In this document: positions 10,626 through 21,674 of the stretch, piece after piece | Position numbering within the stretch: position 1 is the first letter of the stretch | Layout of the letters: every line of letters starts with the position of its first letter | Source of the DNA: Ehretia macrophylla | Lineage: Eukaryota; Streptophyta; Magnoliopsida; Boraginales; Ehretiaceae | Assembly (NCBI GenBank): GCA_037974665.1 | Contig: CM075771.1 | Span: 4,402,881-4,466,880, forward strand | DNA: 64,000 nucleotides | Direction: 5' to 3' | Made by a program: the position numbers and the translations under genes | The notes under the pieces: generated by a model | Database searches by the model: none | What the model saw: only the letters and a program-made list of their open reading frames with translations | Told to the model about the DNA's origin: nothing

Positions 10626-11094
10626 AATGATAACCCATCCGCTTCAACAATGAAGCATGCTAGCAAGACGTGATGTCGACGCGTTGTAGGGCCCCCTAAT
10701 GTCCCACGAGTAAGGTGTTCGTCCTTTTTACCGCTCACGACGTACGATCCCGGACGAAAAAACAGAGCAAAAGAAGAAAAGTGGCCTGAAATTGATGAAA
10801 ACGTTCAATTTTTTGCTTCAAAAAGGGCACAACAAGCAAGCTCGCTGCCCCCTTCGTAGAGCTGTCAGAGAGCTTTGCAACGGTATGCTGTGTGCCGCGT
10901 AACTCCTTACAGATCAAAAATTATGGGCACCGAAGCGACAGAGACCTGGTCACAAGCCCTATGCCCTCGGTTTGCGGGCCCAGCCTCTACGTGAAGCGAA
11001 GTTGTCTTGCCCAATGTTCCGTGGGATTCGGTAATAGAAATTTGGTGGATAAAGAATCTTGGCACCCCTAACCAGGGCAAAAAAATTGAAAAGG

Positions 11095-11212
11095 CGGAGC
11101 AACACGAGGACTTCCCAGGTGGTCACCCATCCTTGTACTACTCTCGCCCAAGCACGCTTAACTTTGGAGTTTTGATAGGATCCGGTGCATTAGTGCTAGT
11201 ATGATCACACCT
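11095..11212 (-). rRNA. 5S rRNA gene copy 11
   Basis: Full length. A box intact; C box caggtggtc. RNA ends altered (cggagc and cacacct). Spacer type B. Confidence 0.9.
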
Positions 11213-11770
11213 GTCATGTTGAGGGCACAATTCCTTTACGTGTTAACGGTTCACACTCCCAGCCTAGAGAGATGGCCAATTCAAAAGGCCCAATGGGCTT
11301 AATGATAACCCATCCGCTTCAACAATGCAGCATCCTAACAAGGAGTGATTTCGATGCGTTGTAGGGCCCCCTAATGGCCCGGGAGTAAGGTTGTCGTCCT
11401 TTTAACAACTCACGACGTACGGTCCAGGATGAAAAAATAGAGCAAAAGAAGAAAAGTGGACTGAAACTAATGAAAACATTTGATTTTGGGCTCCAAAAAA
11501 GGCATAGCGAGCAACCTCGCTGCCCCCGTCGTAGAGCTCTCAGAGAGCTTTGGAACGGTATGCTGTGCGCCGCGTAACTCCTTACGGATCAAAAGTTATG
11601 GGCACCGGAGCGACAGAGACTTGGTCACAAGCCCTACGCCCTGGGTTTGCGGGCCTAGCCTCTACGTGAAGCGAAGTTGTCTTGCCCAATGTTCCGTGGG
11701 ATTCGATAATAGAAATTTGGTGGATAAAGTATCTTGGCAACCCTAACCAGGGCAAAAAAAATTGAAAATG

Positions 11771-11888
11771 GGGTGCAACACGAGGACTTCCTAGGGGGTC
11801 ACCCATCCTAGTACTACTTTCGCCCAAGCACGCTTAACTTCGGAGTTCTGATGGGATTCTGTGCATTAGTGCTGGTAGGATCGCACCC
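11771..11888 (-). rRNA. 5S rRNA gene copy 12
   Basis: Full length. A box intact; the C-box edge reads ctaggggg and the intermediate element ctttcg. Spacer type B. Confidence 0.93.
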
Positions 11889-12447
11889 GTCATGTTGAGG
11901 GCACAATTCCTTTATTTGTTAACGGTTCACAGTCCCAGCCTAGGGAGATGGCCAATCCAAAAAGACCAATGGGCTTAACGATGACCCATCTGCTTCAACA
12001 ATGCAACATCCTATCAAGACATGACATCGACGCGATGGAGAGCCCCATAATCTCCCGTGAGTCAGGTTGTCATCCTTTTAACTGCTCACGACGTACGATC
12101 CGGGACGAAAAAATAGAGCAAAAGAAGAAAAGTGGCCTGAAACTAATGAAAACGTTTGATTTTAGGGTCCAAAAATAGGCACAGTGAGCAAGCTGGCTGC
12201 CCCCGTCGTAGAGCTCTCAGAGAGCTTTGCAACGGTATGATGTGCGCCGCGTAACTCCTTACGGATCAAAAGTTATGGGCACCGGAGTGACGGAGACCTG
12301 GTCACAAGCCCTACTCCCTCGGTTTGCGGGCCCAGCCTCTACGTGAAGGGAAGTTGTCTTGCCCAATGTTCCGTGGGATTCGGTAAGAGAAATTTGGTAG
12401 ATAAAGGATCTGGGCAACCCTAAGCAGAGGAAAAACAATTGAAAAGG

Positions 12448-12565
12448 GGGTGCAACACGAGGACTTCCAAGGGGGTCACCCATCCTAGTACTTCTCTCTG
12501 CCAAGCACGCTTAACTTCGGAGTTCTGGTGGGATCCGGTGCATTAGTGCTGGTATGATCGCACCC
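12448..12565 (-). rRNA. 5S rRNA gene copy 13
   Basis: Full length. A box intact; the intermediate element region is altered (ctctctgcc) and the C-box edge is changed (ccaaggggg). Spacer type B. Confidence 0.92.
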
Positions 12566-13125
12566 GTCATGTTGAGGGTACAATTCCTTTATTTGTTAAC
12601 GGTTCATAGTCCCAGCCTAGAGAGATGGCCCACTCAAAAGGCCCAATGGGCTTAACGACAACCAATTCGATTCAACAACGCAACATCCTCGCAAGACGTG
12701 ATATCGACGCGTTGTAGGGCCCTCTAATGTCCCGCGAGTAAGGTTGTCGTCCTCTTAACAACTCAAAACGAAATGATCCGGGAAGGAAAAACAGAGAAAA
12801 AAAAGAAAAGAGGCCTGAAACTGATGAAAACGTTCGATTTTGGGCTCCAAAAAGGGAAAAGCAAGCAAACTCGCTGCCCACTTGGTAAAGCTGTCGGAGA
12901 GCTTTGCAACAGTATGCTATGCGCCGCGTAACTCCTTACGGATCAAAAGTTATGGGCACCGGAATGACGGAGACCTGGTCACAAGCCCTACAGCCTCGGT
13001 TTGTGGGCCCAGCCTCCACGTGAAGCGAAGTTGTCTTGGCCAAGGTGCTGTGGGATTCGATAATAGAAATGTGGTGGATAAAGTATCTTGGCAAACCATA
13101 CCGGAGAAAAAAAAATTGTAAAAGG

Positions 13126-13243
13126 GGGTGCAACACGAGGACTTCATAGGGGGTTACCCATCCTAGTACTACTCTCGCCCAAGCACGCATAACTTTGGAG
13201 TTCTGATGGGATTCGGTGCATTAGTGCTGGTATGATCGCACCC
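13126..13243 (-). rRNA. 5S rRNA gene copy 14
   Basis: Full length. A box cacgcataact and C box ggggttaccc are both changed. Spacer type A. Confidence 0.91.
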
Positions 13244-13800
13244 GTCATGTTGAGGGCACAATTCCTTTATGTGTTAACGGTTCACAGTCCCAGCCTCGAG
13301 AGATGGCCAATTCAGAAGGCCCAATGGGCTTAACGATAACCCATCAGCTTCAACAACGCATCATCCTAGCAAGACATGATATCGACACGTTGTAGTGCCC
13401 CCTAATGTCCCGCGAGTAAGGTTGTCGTCCTTTTAACAACTCACACGTACGATTCGGAATGAAAAAATAGAGCAAAAGAAGAAAAGTTGCCTGAAACTGA
13501 TGAAAACATTCGATTTTGGGCTCCAAAAATGGGCAGAGCGAGCAAGCTGGCTGCCCCCGTCGTAGAGCTCTCAGAGAGATTTGTAACGGTATGTTGTGCG
13601 ATGCGTAACACCTAACGGATCAAAAGTTATGGGCACGGAGCGAAGGAGACCTGGTCACAAGCCCTACGCCCTCGGTTTGCGGGCCCAGCCTCTACGTGAA
13701 GCGAAGTTTTCTTGCCTAATGTTCCGTGGGATTCGATAATAGAAATTTGGTAGATAAAGTATCTTGGCACCTCTAACCAGGGCAAAAAAAATTGAAAAGG

Positions 13801-13918
13801 GGGTGCAACACGAGGACTTCCCAGGTGGTCACCCATCCTAGTACTACTTTTGCCCAAGCACGTTTAACTTAAGAGTTCTGATGGGATTCGGTGCATTAGT
13901 GCTGGTATGATCGCACCC
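13801..13918 (-). rRNA. 5S rRNA gene copy 15
   Basis: Full length. A box cacgtttaact, intermediate element cttttg and C box caggtggtc are all changed. Spacer type B. Confidence 0.91.
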
Positions 13919-14476
13919 GTTAAGTTGAGGGCACAATTCCTTTATGTGTTAACGGTTCACAGTCCCAGCCTAGAGAGATGGCCAATTCAAAAGTCCTAAT
14001 GGGCTTAACGATAACCCATCCGCTGCAACAACGCAGCATCCTAGCAAGATGTGATATCGACGCCTTGTAGGGCCCCCTAATGTCCAGCGAGCAAGGTTGT
14101 CGTCCTTTTAACAGCTCACGACGTACGATCTAGGACGAAAAAACAGAGCAAAAGAAGAAAAGTGGCCTGAAACTGATGAAAACGTTCGATTTTGGGCTCC
14201 AATAAGGGCACAGCGAGCATGCTGGTTACCCCCGTCGTAGAGCTCTCAGAGAGTTTTGCAACGGTATGCTGTGCGCCGCGTAACTCCTTACTGATCAAAA
14301 GTTATGGGCACCGGAGCGACAGAGACCTGGTTACAAGCCCTACGCCCTCGGTTTGTGGGCCTAGTCTCTACGTGAAGCGAGGTTGTCTTGCCCAATGTTC
14401 CGTGGGATTCGATAATAGAAATTTGGTGGATAAAGTATCTTGGCAACCCTAACTAGGGCAAAAAAAATTCAAAAGG

Positions 14477-14594
14477 GGGTGCAACACGAGGACTTCTCAG
14501 GGGGTCACCCATCATAGTACTACTCTGGCCCAAGCACGCTTAACTTCGGAGTTCTGATGGGATCCGGTGCATTAGTGCTGGTAGGATCGCACCC
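14477..14594 (-). rRNA. 5S rRNA gene copy 16
   Basis: Full length. A box intact; the C box ends catcat and the intermediate element reads ctctgg. Last copy before the large retrotransposon. Spacer type B. Confidence 0.93.
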
Positions 14595-15096
14595 GTCATG
14601 TTAAGGGCACAATTCCTTTATTTTTTAACGGTTTACTATCCCAGCGTAGAGAGATGGCCCATTCAAAAGGCCCAATGAGCTTAACGACAACCCATCCACT
14701 TCAACAACGCAGCATCCTCGCAAGACGTGATATCGACGCGTTTTAGGGCCCTCTAATGTCCCACGAATAAGGTTGTCGTTCTTTTAACAGCTCACGATGT
14801 ACGATCCGGGATGAAAAAACATAGCAAAAGAAGAAAAGTGGCCCAAAACTGATGAAAACATTCAATTTTGGGCTCCAAAAATGGGCACAGCGAGCATGCC
14901 CGCTGCCCTCTTTGTAGAGCTGTCGAAGAGCTTTGCTACGGTATGCTGTGCACTGCGTAACTCCTTACGGATCAAAAGTTATTGGCATCGGAGCGACGGA
15001 GACCTGGTCACAAGCCCTACGCCATCGGTTTGCGGGCCCAGCCTCCACGTGAAGCGAAGTTGTCTTGCCCAAGGTGCCGTGGGATTCGATAATAGA

Positions 15097-17331
15097 TTTG
15101 TGTACCTTGACCTAGGTTTAAGAATTGTGTTCGTTTTGTGTGCCATGCATTGAATTACGTGCATTCATTTAGGGTTACGTGTATTTACTTGAAAAACGTG
15201 CATTCGTCTCGTGGTTCGTGTCCTACCTCGTAGTGCGTGCCCTAGACCTAGGAAAGCGTGCCTCACGCTAATCAAGAAAGCATCTTTCATGAAGCACTAG
15301 GTCATTAATTAATCCTACAAATTCCACTAACTATTATTAAATTACTAATTCAACCCACTAGAAGACAAAATCTCACAAAAAGCTAGACATTCCTTATTCT
15401 TTATTCCTTATTCTTTTTGCACTTTCAACACACAATTAAATAATGCACATAAGATGACAAAAAAATCAGATTTTTTATTGCCTTGGCCGACCACTACAAG
15501 GGCTTTGTGCTTGCTTGTTCAATTCAATTTAATTCTAGACAACTTATGACAACTCTATGACACAAATGCATAAAAAAAAATTGCTCAAAACCTCCTCAAA
15601 ACTTCACCATTCTCGACCAACTACTCCTTGTCCATACTAGGAATTTCAAATTACATCTTGAAGACACAAAAAGGCTGAATTTTTGCTGCCCAAGGCCGAA
15701 TATGCTTCATCAATTGCAAGGCTTCTATTTTTTTTTTCATTTCTCTCATTTTCTTCTCAAATTTCTCTCTCTCCCTCTCATTCTTCTCTCTCTCTCTCTC
15801 GGCCTTGGCTGAGCTTCTTCCCTTCATAGCTCATCTTCATCATACCATAGTTAATCAAGACAAGCCACAAGCAAAGGAACTCGACCAAGCTAGCTAGGAT
15901 GCAAGAATCACACATGCAAGCTTTTTGAGTCACCATTTTCGGCCTTGGTGAGTTTTCTAGCTTCCATTTCTTTTCTTCTTGTTCTAACCACATGCATGTA
16001 CTAAGAACTTGGTTACTAACTAGGAAAAATAGAGAGAAATTGGGTGGTGTCCTTGCTAAGCAAGGAAGAAGAAGAAATTTGTGCTTCATCAAGTTTTGTG
16101 CATCTTCTTGTTGATTTGCTAAGGTGAGGGCTAAAACTTATTGAAAATCTTTCAAAAATCCACATGCATGCTCTTAAATGTGTGTCTTCACTTCTGTACT
16201 TGAGTTATATGTGTGTTCATAAGCTTTTACAACGATGCATGGCAAGATTTTGGCTTGAAGTTGATGATAGATGAAGTCGGATTTGGTGACAGCTCTCTGT
16301 CGTGTTGTTACAAGGTGAGTTTGGCAAGGCAAATGATGTTCAAAATACATGAAAATTGGTAGGTGACTAGTTTTTCCAGTTTTGAATATTTTTCACAGAA
16401 ATAGGCCAAAGCTAATTTTGACTCTAAGGTCCTCAACATTGCAAATCATTAAAATGTGTCTAAATCTTGAAGTCTGGGAAAAATGAAGCAGTTTTTGGCA
16501 GATGCACTGACCTTGTATAACGAACCAGTGTTGACTTAGTAAATGATGTCCAAAATGCATGAAATTTGGTGTGCTGCTATATTTTTCAGTTCTGGAAATT
16601 TTTGTCAGAAATGGACTAAGGCTAAATCTGACCCTAACGACCTCCAAAACGACAATTATTGAAATGTGTGCAAATCTGGACAGTTTTGTGCAATCCCACT
16701 GTTTTGGCTATAACTATTGATCTCGAACTCCAAATGATGCAAGGTTTGTTTCTGATTTTAGTTCACTTCTTAAGATTTATTTTGACATCTTATTCACTGG
16801 AATTGGAGATTGTTTGCTTGTCTTAATGATTGTGAGAAAACAGCCTATTGCAGTAAGGGTTTCACTTAGTGTTATGCTTAGAAAAATTGTTGTAACTTCT
16901 CTTGTTGAATTAAATGCTTGGGATTGTGGCTTTGGGATGTTGTGTGGACTGTTTTGAATGTTTGAGGATGTTGAATTAATTGATGTATGGCTTGAGATTA
17001 ATTTTGAGTTGACTTGGGGCTTAATCGCACGGGTAAGCACGAAATGGAAACCCTAGTGACTAGGTAGGCTTGCTAAGTGTTGATCATTTGGATATTGTGT
17101 GAAATTATATTCTTAGTAGGCTGCCCGTAGTTGCCCATATAGCCCTAAATGTGATTTCGATCGTTGCATGTTGACAAATAGGCCTTTCTTGCATCCGAAC
17201 CCACGTAGATGTTGTTGCATGTTAGATAATCTTATTATTTGATTACGTGGACTTTGAGTTGAGTTATATGACTTGATTTACGTGCGTTACATGGCTGCCC
17301 GTTTAATGTTCATATAACGTCATATGCTTTT
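15097..17331 (+). repeat. Left arm of the large inverted repeat
   Basis: Reverse complement of 21675-23961, with many point differences and small indels. The inner limit is at catatgcttttc (17324-17335), matching gaaaagcgtatg on the right. The left outer end is shorter than the right by about 70 bp. Confidence 0.85.
15785..15800 (+). repeat. TC microsatellite in LTR
   Basis: A (TC)8 tract in the sense LTR; the antisense counterparts are the GA tracts near 4499 and 23209. Confidence 0.8.
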
Positions 17332-18638
17332 CAAGTGAAATTACTTGTCTTATCGTGCCTCGCTTGTTTACTTGTCAATGTGCAATCTTATGACTGTCCG
17401 GAGGCAACCTAATTTGTTGTCCTCCTAATGTGATATATTAAATGTCATAAATGTGCATTGCATATAAGGTTGCAACCTTTCATTCTGGCGTGGTAGCGTT
17501 CACGCACACCGGGCGGCATCGGGCTTGCCGGTGCAACCGTGACTACCATTGTCCAATTCCCTCTCTCGCTTGGGGGCTAGACTTCCTTGGAGAGTTGGGT
17601 CATAGGATTTCGGGGTACATCCGGAGTACACCCACTTGGCGTGATAAGGGGATGATTTGAAGTCGGCCGCAACAACTGAGAGCAAAAGCTCACCGTATCC
17701 TTTTACTATGTGTATAAGTACTCTCCCTTGGTTCCTAGAGGACCTCGGGGAGGAAAGACGGGTAATTGCGTTCCTTTACTCTTATATTATTGTTATGTAC
17801 TTAATTTGTGTTATATTCATGCTTGCAAAAGGATTTTTATAAGTTGAACTGGAAAATGAGTTTGAAAACCTATTTCTCGTTCCCCCTCGCTGAGTTCATA
17901 AGGACTCACCCTCTTTTATCATCTCAGGTGAAGAAGATCAAGAACAGGTACCTGAGGACGATGTGCCTAACGATGATTCCTTGGAGTGATTGCCTGTCCT
18001 ATGTGCTTTGCGTGATTATGGCTAATTGTGAACTATGCTACTTGAAGACTATTCCTTTTTTTGTTACTCAATGTTTGTAATGTAAAAGACCCCCGTTGTA
18101 ATTTGGGGTCTAATTTTGGTTTGTACTGATGATAACTAGACAGACACTAGACACTACTATGGTCATTTGCTATTATTACTACTAGTATCTATAATAGGAT
18201 TATGAAGTACTAGGTAAAGGCTAAGTAAAATGAACCAACCAAATCTTAAGCAGGTACTCGCTATTATGCTAAGATCAACAGGTACTTTTGTAACGAGGAT
18301 AAACAAATAGACGAGACATAGTATCATGCTAGGTTATTAATCAAACGAGACATCGAGATAACCATTAGGTATTTCAATTGATGGTAAATAGTAATCCTAG
18401 TTGGAAATGAAATTGAGATGATAAACTTCGAGGCGATTAGAGAATTAGGTCAAACCAAAGAGCCCAATTACAGCCGTTATGTTGCCGGTTTTCTGGAAAA
18501 CTTTAGAGTTTAGGCCAAAACGTTAAGTGTTAAATCTTCATAAAAGGTTAAGTATGTGATATGACTTGAGTGTTAGATCACACCCTAGTCTAACTTTTAT
18601 AGGCCGGGTTGGGGCGTGACACCTTATAAGATGAAGAA

Positions 18639-18650
18639 TGGTATCAGAGC
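18639..18650 (+). promoter_or_regulatory. Primer binding site for initiator tRNA-Met
   Basis: TGGTATCAGAGC is the standard plant retrotransposon primer binding site complementary to the 3' end of initiator methionine tRNA. It lies 17 bp after the apparent LTR end, a somewhat wider gap than usual. It fixes the orientation (plus) and the LTR/internal boundary. The leader from 18651 to 18870 has no coding sequence. Confidence 0.9.
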
Positions 18651-18870
18651 TTAGATTGCTTAAGCCGTGTTTAACTCTCAGACCATAGGTAGAGCCCTAA
18701 GATAATTAGGATGACTTCTCTATATGTTATTGTGTGATAATGTTAAATGTGCCTTCTATGTATTATGTGCTTAAGTGATTAAAATGTCTTAATTGTTTCT
18801 AGAATTATGTTGCATTAAATTCTTATTTGTCATATTTCAATAAATTGTGTACCGTAATCTGTGCCTATAG

Positions 18871-19890
18871 ATGGCTGGCCCTAGTACCCGCACTACTAAT
18901 AGGAGCGGTGAACCTTAAGAGACCGGTGATGCCTATCAAACTAATCCCGGCTTGGCTATGTTTAACATGATAGCGAATGCCATGGATCGCGTATCACGAG
19001 TGATGGAGCGCCAAGATGCACGTGAGGCCAACAACAACAACAACAACAGGAATGATGGCAACCATGGGAGACATAGCAGAATGAGGGAGTTCCTTGACTT
19101 TTGCCCGTCCAAATTTCACGGGGAAGCTGATGATGAGAAAGCTGAGGCTTGGCTGTCCGAGATCGAGAGGATTTTCAGGCCACTTGATTATACTAATGAA
19201 GAAAAGGTGGAGTTTGCAGTGTTTCTGTTGCACGAGGATGCTGAACATTGGTGGCACACTGTAGAGGCACTGTGGGAAACTGATCAGATACCTCGCTTGT
19301 GGGGTAATTTCGTTAAGGCATTCAAGGAGAAATATGTACCTGCAGTTTCCAGGCAGAGGTGGATTGAGGAGTTCATGCACTAAACTCAGGGTAACATGAT
19401 GGTGGCCCAGTACGAGGCTCGTTTTGACCGACTATCCCGTTACGGTCAATATATGGTTAGTACTCCGGAGGCAAAGATGTGGAAATTTACGACTGGATTG
19501 AGGCCAGAGATTCAGGACCAGTTGGCTTCTCATGACTTTGATACCTATTCTGCTCTCTTTGCTGCTGCTTCTCGAGTTGAGAATAGGAAACTTGATAGAG
19601 CCGGTTCCAGTCAACCGAACAAGAAACCATACCAGCCTCTAGGTCAGCAAAGGAAATTCCAGAGTCAGAGTCGTAATCAAGGCCAGGGCCAGAACAGACC
19701 AGTGAATAACTGTGGCCCGACGAAAGCGCCATCAGCCTTTTCCACCCACGGATCCACAGGTAGTTCACATGTTACTCAGTCTGTCAACTGTTCTTACTGT
19801 GACAAGAAAGGTCATACCGAGGCCTAGTGCTGGAAGAAGTCAGGTCGATGTGTGAGATGTGGCAGTGATCAGCATCAGGTCAAGGATTGC
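18871..19890 (+). pseudogene. gag: Decayed gag (capsid and two zinc knuckles)
   Basis: One reading frame runs from ATG at 18871 through gag into pol, broken by stop codons at 18916 (TAA), 19381 (TAA) and 19825 (TAG), all in the same frame. The capsid-like domain (about 19120-19600) shows the plant Ty3/gypsy gag pattern: AEAWLSEIERIF, then HWWHTVEALW, then a QYEARFDRLSRY segment and an LRPEI-like motif. Two CCHC zinc knuckles follow at 19789-19830 and 19849-19890 (CSYC..H....C and CVRC....H....C). The third stop lies inside the first knuckle. The protein would package element RNA. Two of the stops (in tnaDNA contexts matching CAA or CAG glutamine codons) fit C-to-T decay. Confidence 0.88.
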
Positions 19891-21674
19891 CCTAAATGGC
19901 AGGCAGGACAGAATCAGGGTAAACCAACTGGTAGAGGCAAGACTCCAGTTCCTAGAGTTCAGGCTCGAGCTTATGCTATTGAGTGCGAGGAGCTTCCAGA
20001 TGAGATCGCTGTTGTTGAAGGTACATTCTTCATACTGAATCAACCTGTTAGGGTGCTAATTGGTCCGGGTGCTACTCATTCATTTATTACTCCCTTATGT
20101 ATGGAACGTGTGAAACTAAAAGTTGTATGTTTGCCATACGAAGTAGAAGTTGGTACTCCGATGGGTTCTAAACTTGTTACTAGCTCAACTTGTAAAGCCT
20201 GTAAAATCAAAATTAAGGATAGGGAATTCTCAGCCAATCTTATTGTATTACCTTTTCGAGACTATGAAGTCATTTTAGGGATGGACTGGCTGACAAAACA
20301 TCATGTCCAACTAGATTGCCAAACGAAGATTATAACGTTCCGGGTACCTGGTCAACCAATACTGGAGGTAATGGGTCGAAGAGATTTCACCGGGAGTTCC
20401 ATCATTTCATCTACGAAAGTAGTGAAGTCCTTGAAAAAAAGGTGTAGCGGATACTTAGCTTACCTGATCAATAAGCCGTCGGACAAAGCTAAGTTGGAGG
20501 AGATGCCAGTGATCAAAGATTATGCGGATGTGTTTCCAGAAGAATTGTCCGGTTTACCCCCAAATCGGGAGATCGAGTTCGTTATAGAGTTACTGCTTGG
20601 CACCCAGCCGATATCTAAAGCTCTCTATCGTATGGCACCGACTGAGCTACAAGAATTGAAGGACCAATTGCAAGGATTGTTAAAGAAGGGGTTTGTTCAA
20701 CCAAGTTCTTCACCGTGGGGCACACCAGTTCTATTTGTAAAGAAGAAGGACGGAATGTTGAGGCTATGCATCGATTACCAAGGACTGAACCAAGTGACTG
20801 TCAAGAATAAATACCCACTTCCAATGATCGACGAGTTCTTTGATCAACTTCAAGGAACCAAGGTGTATTCGAAGCTCGACTTGAGGCAAGGGTACTATCA
20901 GTTACGGATCAAAAAGGAAGATGTGCCTAAAACGGCTTTTAGGACAAGATATGGGCATTATGAATATGTGGTGATGCCATTTGGACTGACTAATGCTCCT
21001 GCAGCTTTTATGGACTTGATGCACAGGGTGTTTCAACCCTACTTGGACCAATTTGTGGTGATCTTCATTGATGATATTTTGGTATAGTTGAAATCTGAGG
21101 CGGAGCATGAACAACATCTGCGGTTGGTACTGCAGAAACTTCGAGAGCATCAATTGTATGCGAAGTTTAGCAAGTGTGAATTTTGGTTGCAGCAGATTGC
21201 ATTTTTGGGGCATATCATATCCCAAGAGGGAATAGCGGTGGATCTAGCAAAGATAGAAGCAGTGATGTCTTGGAAGAAGCCGGAGAATGTTACGGAGATT
21301 CGGAGTTTTCTTGGTCTAGTCGGCTATTATCGGAGGTTCGTGAAGGATTTCTCTAAGATTGCAGGACCGCTTACAAAGCTCACTCAAAAGAAAACAAAGT
21401 TCGTGTGGGATGATAAGTGTGAGAACAGCTTCCAAGAGTTGAAGAAAAGATTGACTACCACACCTATTCTTGCATTACCTGAAGGGAGTCAAGGTTTTGT
21501 AATCTTTAGCGATGCTTCGAAGGAAGGATTGGGTTGTGTGTTGATGCAAAATGGAAGAGTGATTGCATATGCTTCTAGGAAACCTAAGCCGTATGAATTG
21601 AACTACCCGACGCATGATTTGGAATTAGCGGCTATTGTGTTTGCACTCAAGAAATGGAGGCATTATCTGTGGGG
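19891..21674 (+). pseudogene. pol: Decayed, 3'-truncated pol (protease, reverse transcriptase, partial RNase H)
   Basis: It continues the gag frame. Protease: the active-site motif at 20053-20090 reads [12 protein letters not shown], with glycine (GGT, 20062-20064) where retropepsins need aspartate. Reverse transcriptase (about 20630-21160): [26 protein letters not shown], catalytic Asp in [10 protein letters not shown] (20878-20880), [16 protein letters not shown], and FIDD with Asp codons at 20070+1000 (21070-21075). A TAG at 21085 follows FIDDILV. RNase H (about 21490-21674): [10 protein letters not shown] and [18 protein letters not shown] are present, but the final catalytic region is lost where the frame runs into antisense LTR. 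Integrase and chromodomain are missing. RT motifs fit the Tekay/Del chromovirus clade. Non-functional. Confidence 0.88.

Larger units (their letters stand above)
5140..15096 (-). repeat. 5S rDNA array block 2 (14 units)
   Basis: Fourteen head-to-tail units of 675-678 bp with all genes on the minus strand. The spacers mix type A (7714, 9067 and 13126 copies) and type B. The block stops at 15096 inside a type A spacer, 57 bp before the expected next gene, where retrotransposon sequence begins. Apart from 5S genes and spacer nothing else is visible; the short open frames recur at the same unit phase and are spacer shadows. Confidence 0.95.
15097..18621 (+). mobile_element. Sense (5') LTR of the Tekay-like element, 5'-truncated
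   Basis: About 3.5 kb ending in ggggcgtgaca at 18621, a typical Ty3/gypsy LTR 3' end, 17 bp before the primer binding site. Its outer 2.2 kb recurs inverted at 21675-23961 and part of it at 3576-5139. Compared with those copies the left end is missing the terminal TGTGAGGCCTGACC and roughly 60-80 further bp. Its inner 1.3 kb (17332-18621) occurs once in the window. The block at 17545-17640 resembles the reverse complement of part of the solo LTR at 43890-43990, which suggests a related family there. No protein is encoded. Confidence 0.8.

Noticed and set aside
19487..19768. Minus-strand frames inside gag and pol
   Set aside because: Shadows of the plus-strand gag-pol frame, whose motifs are clear.
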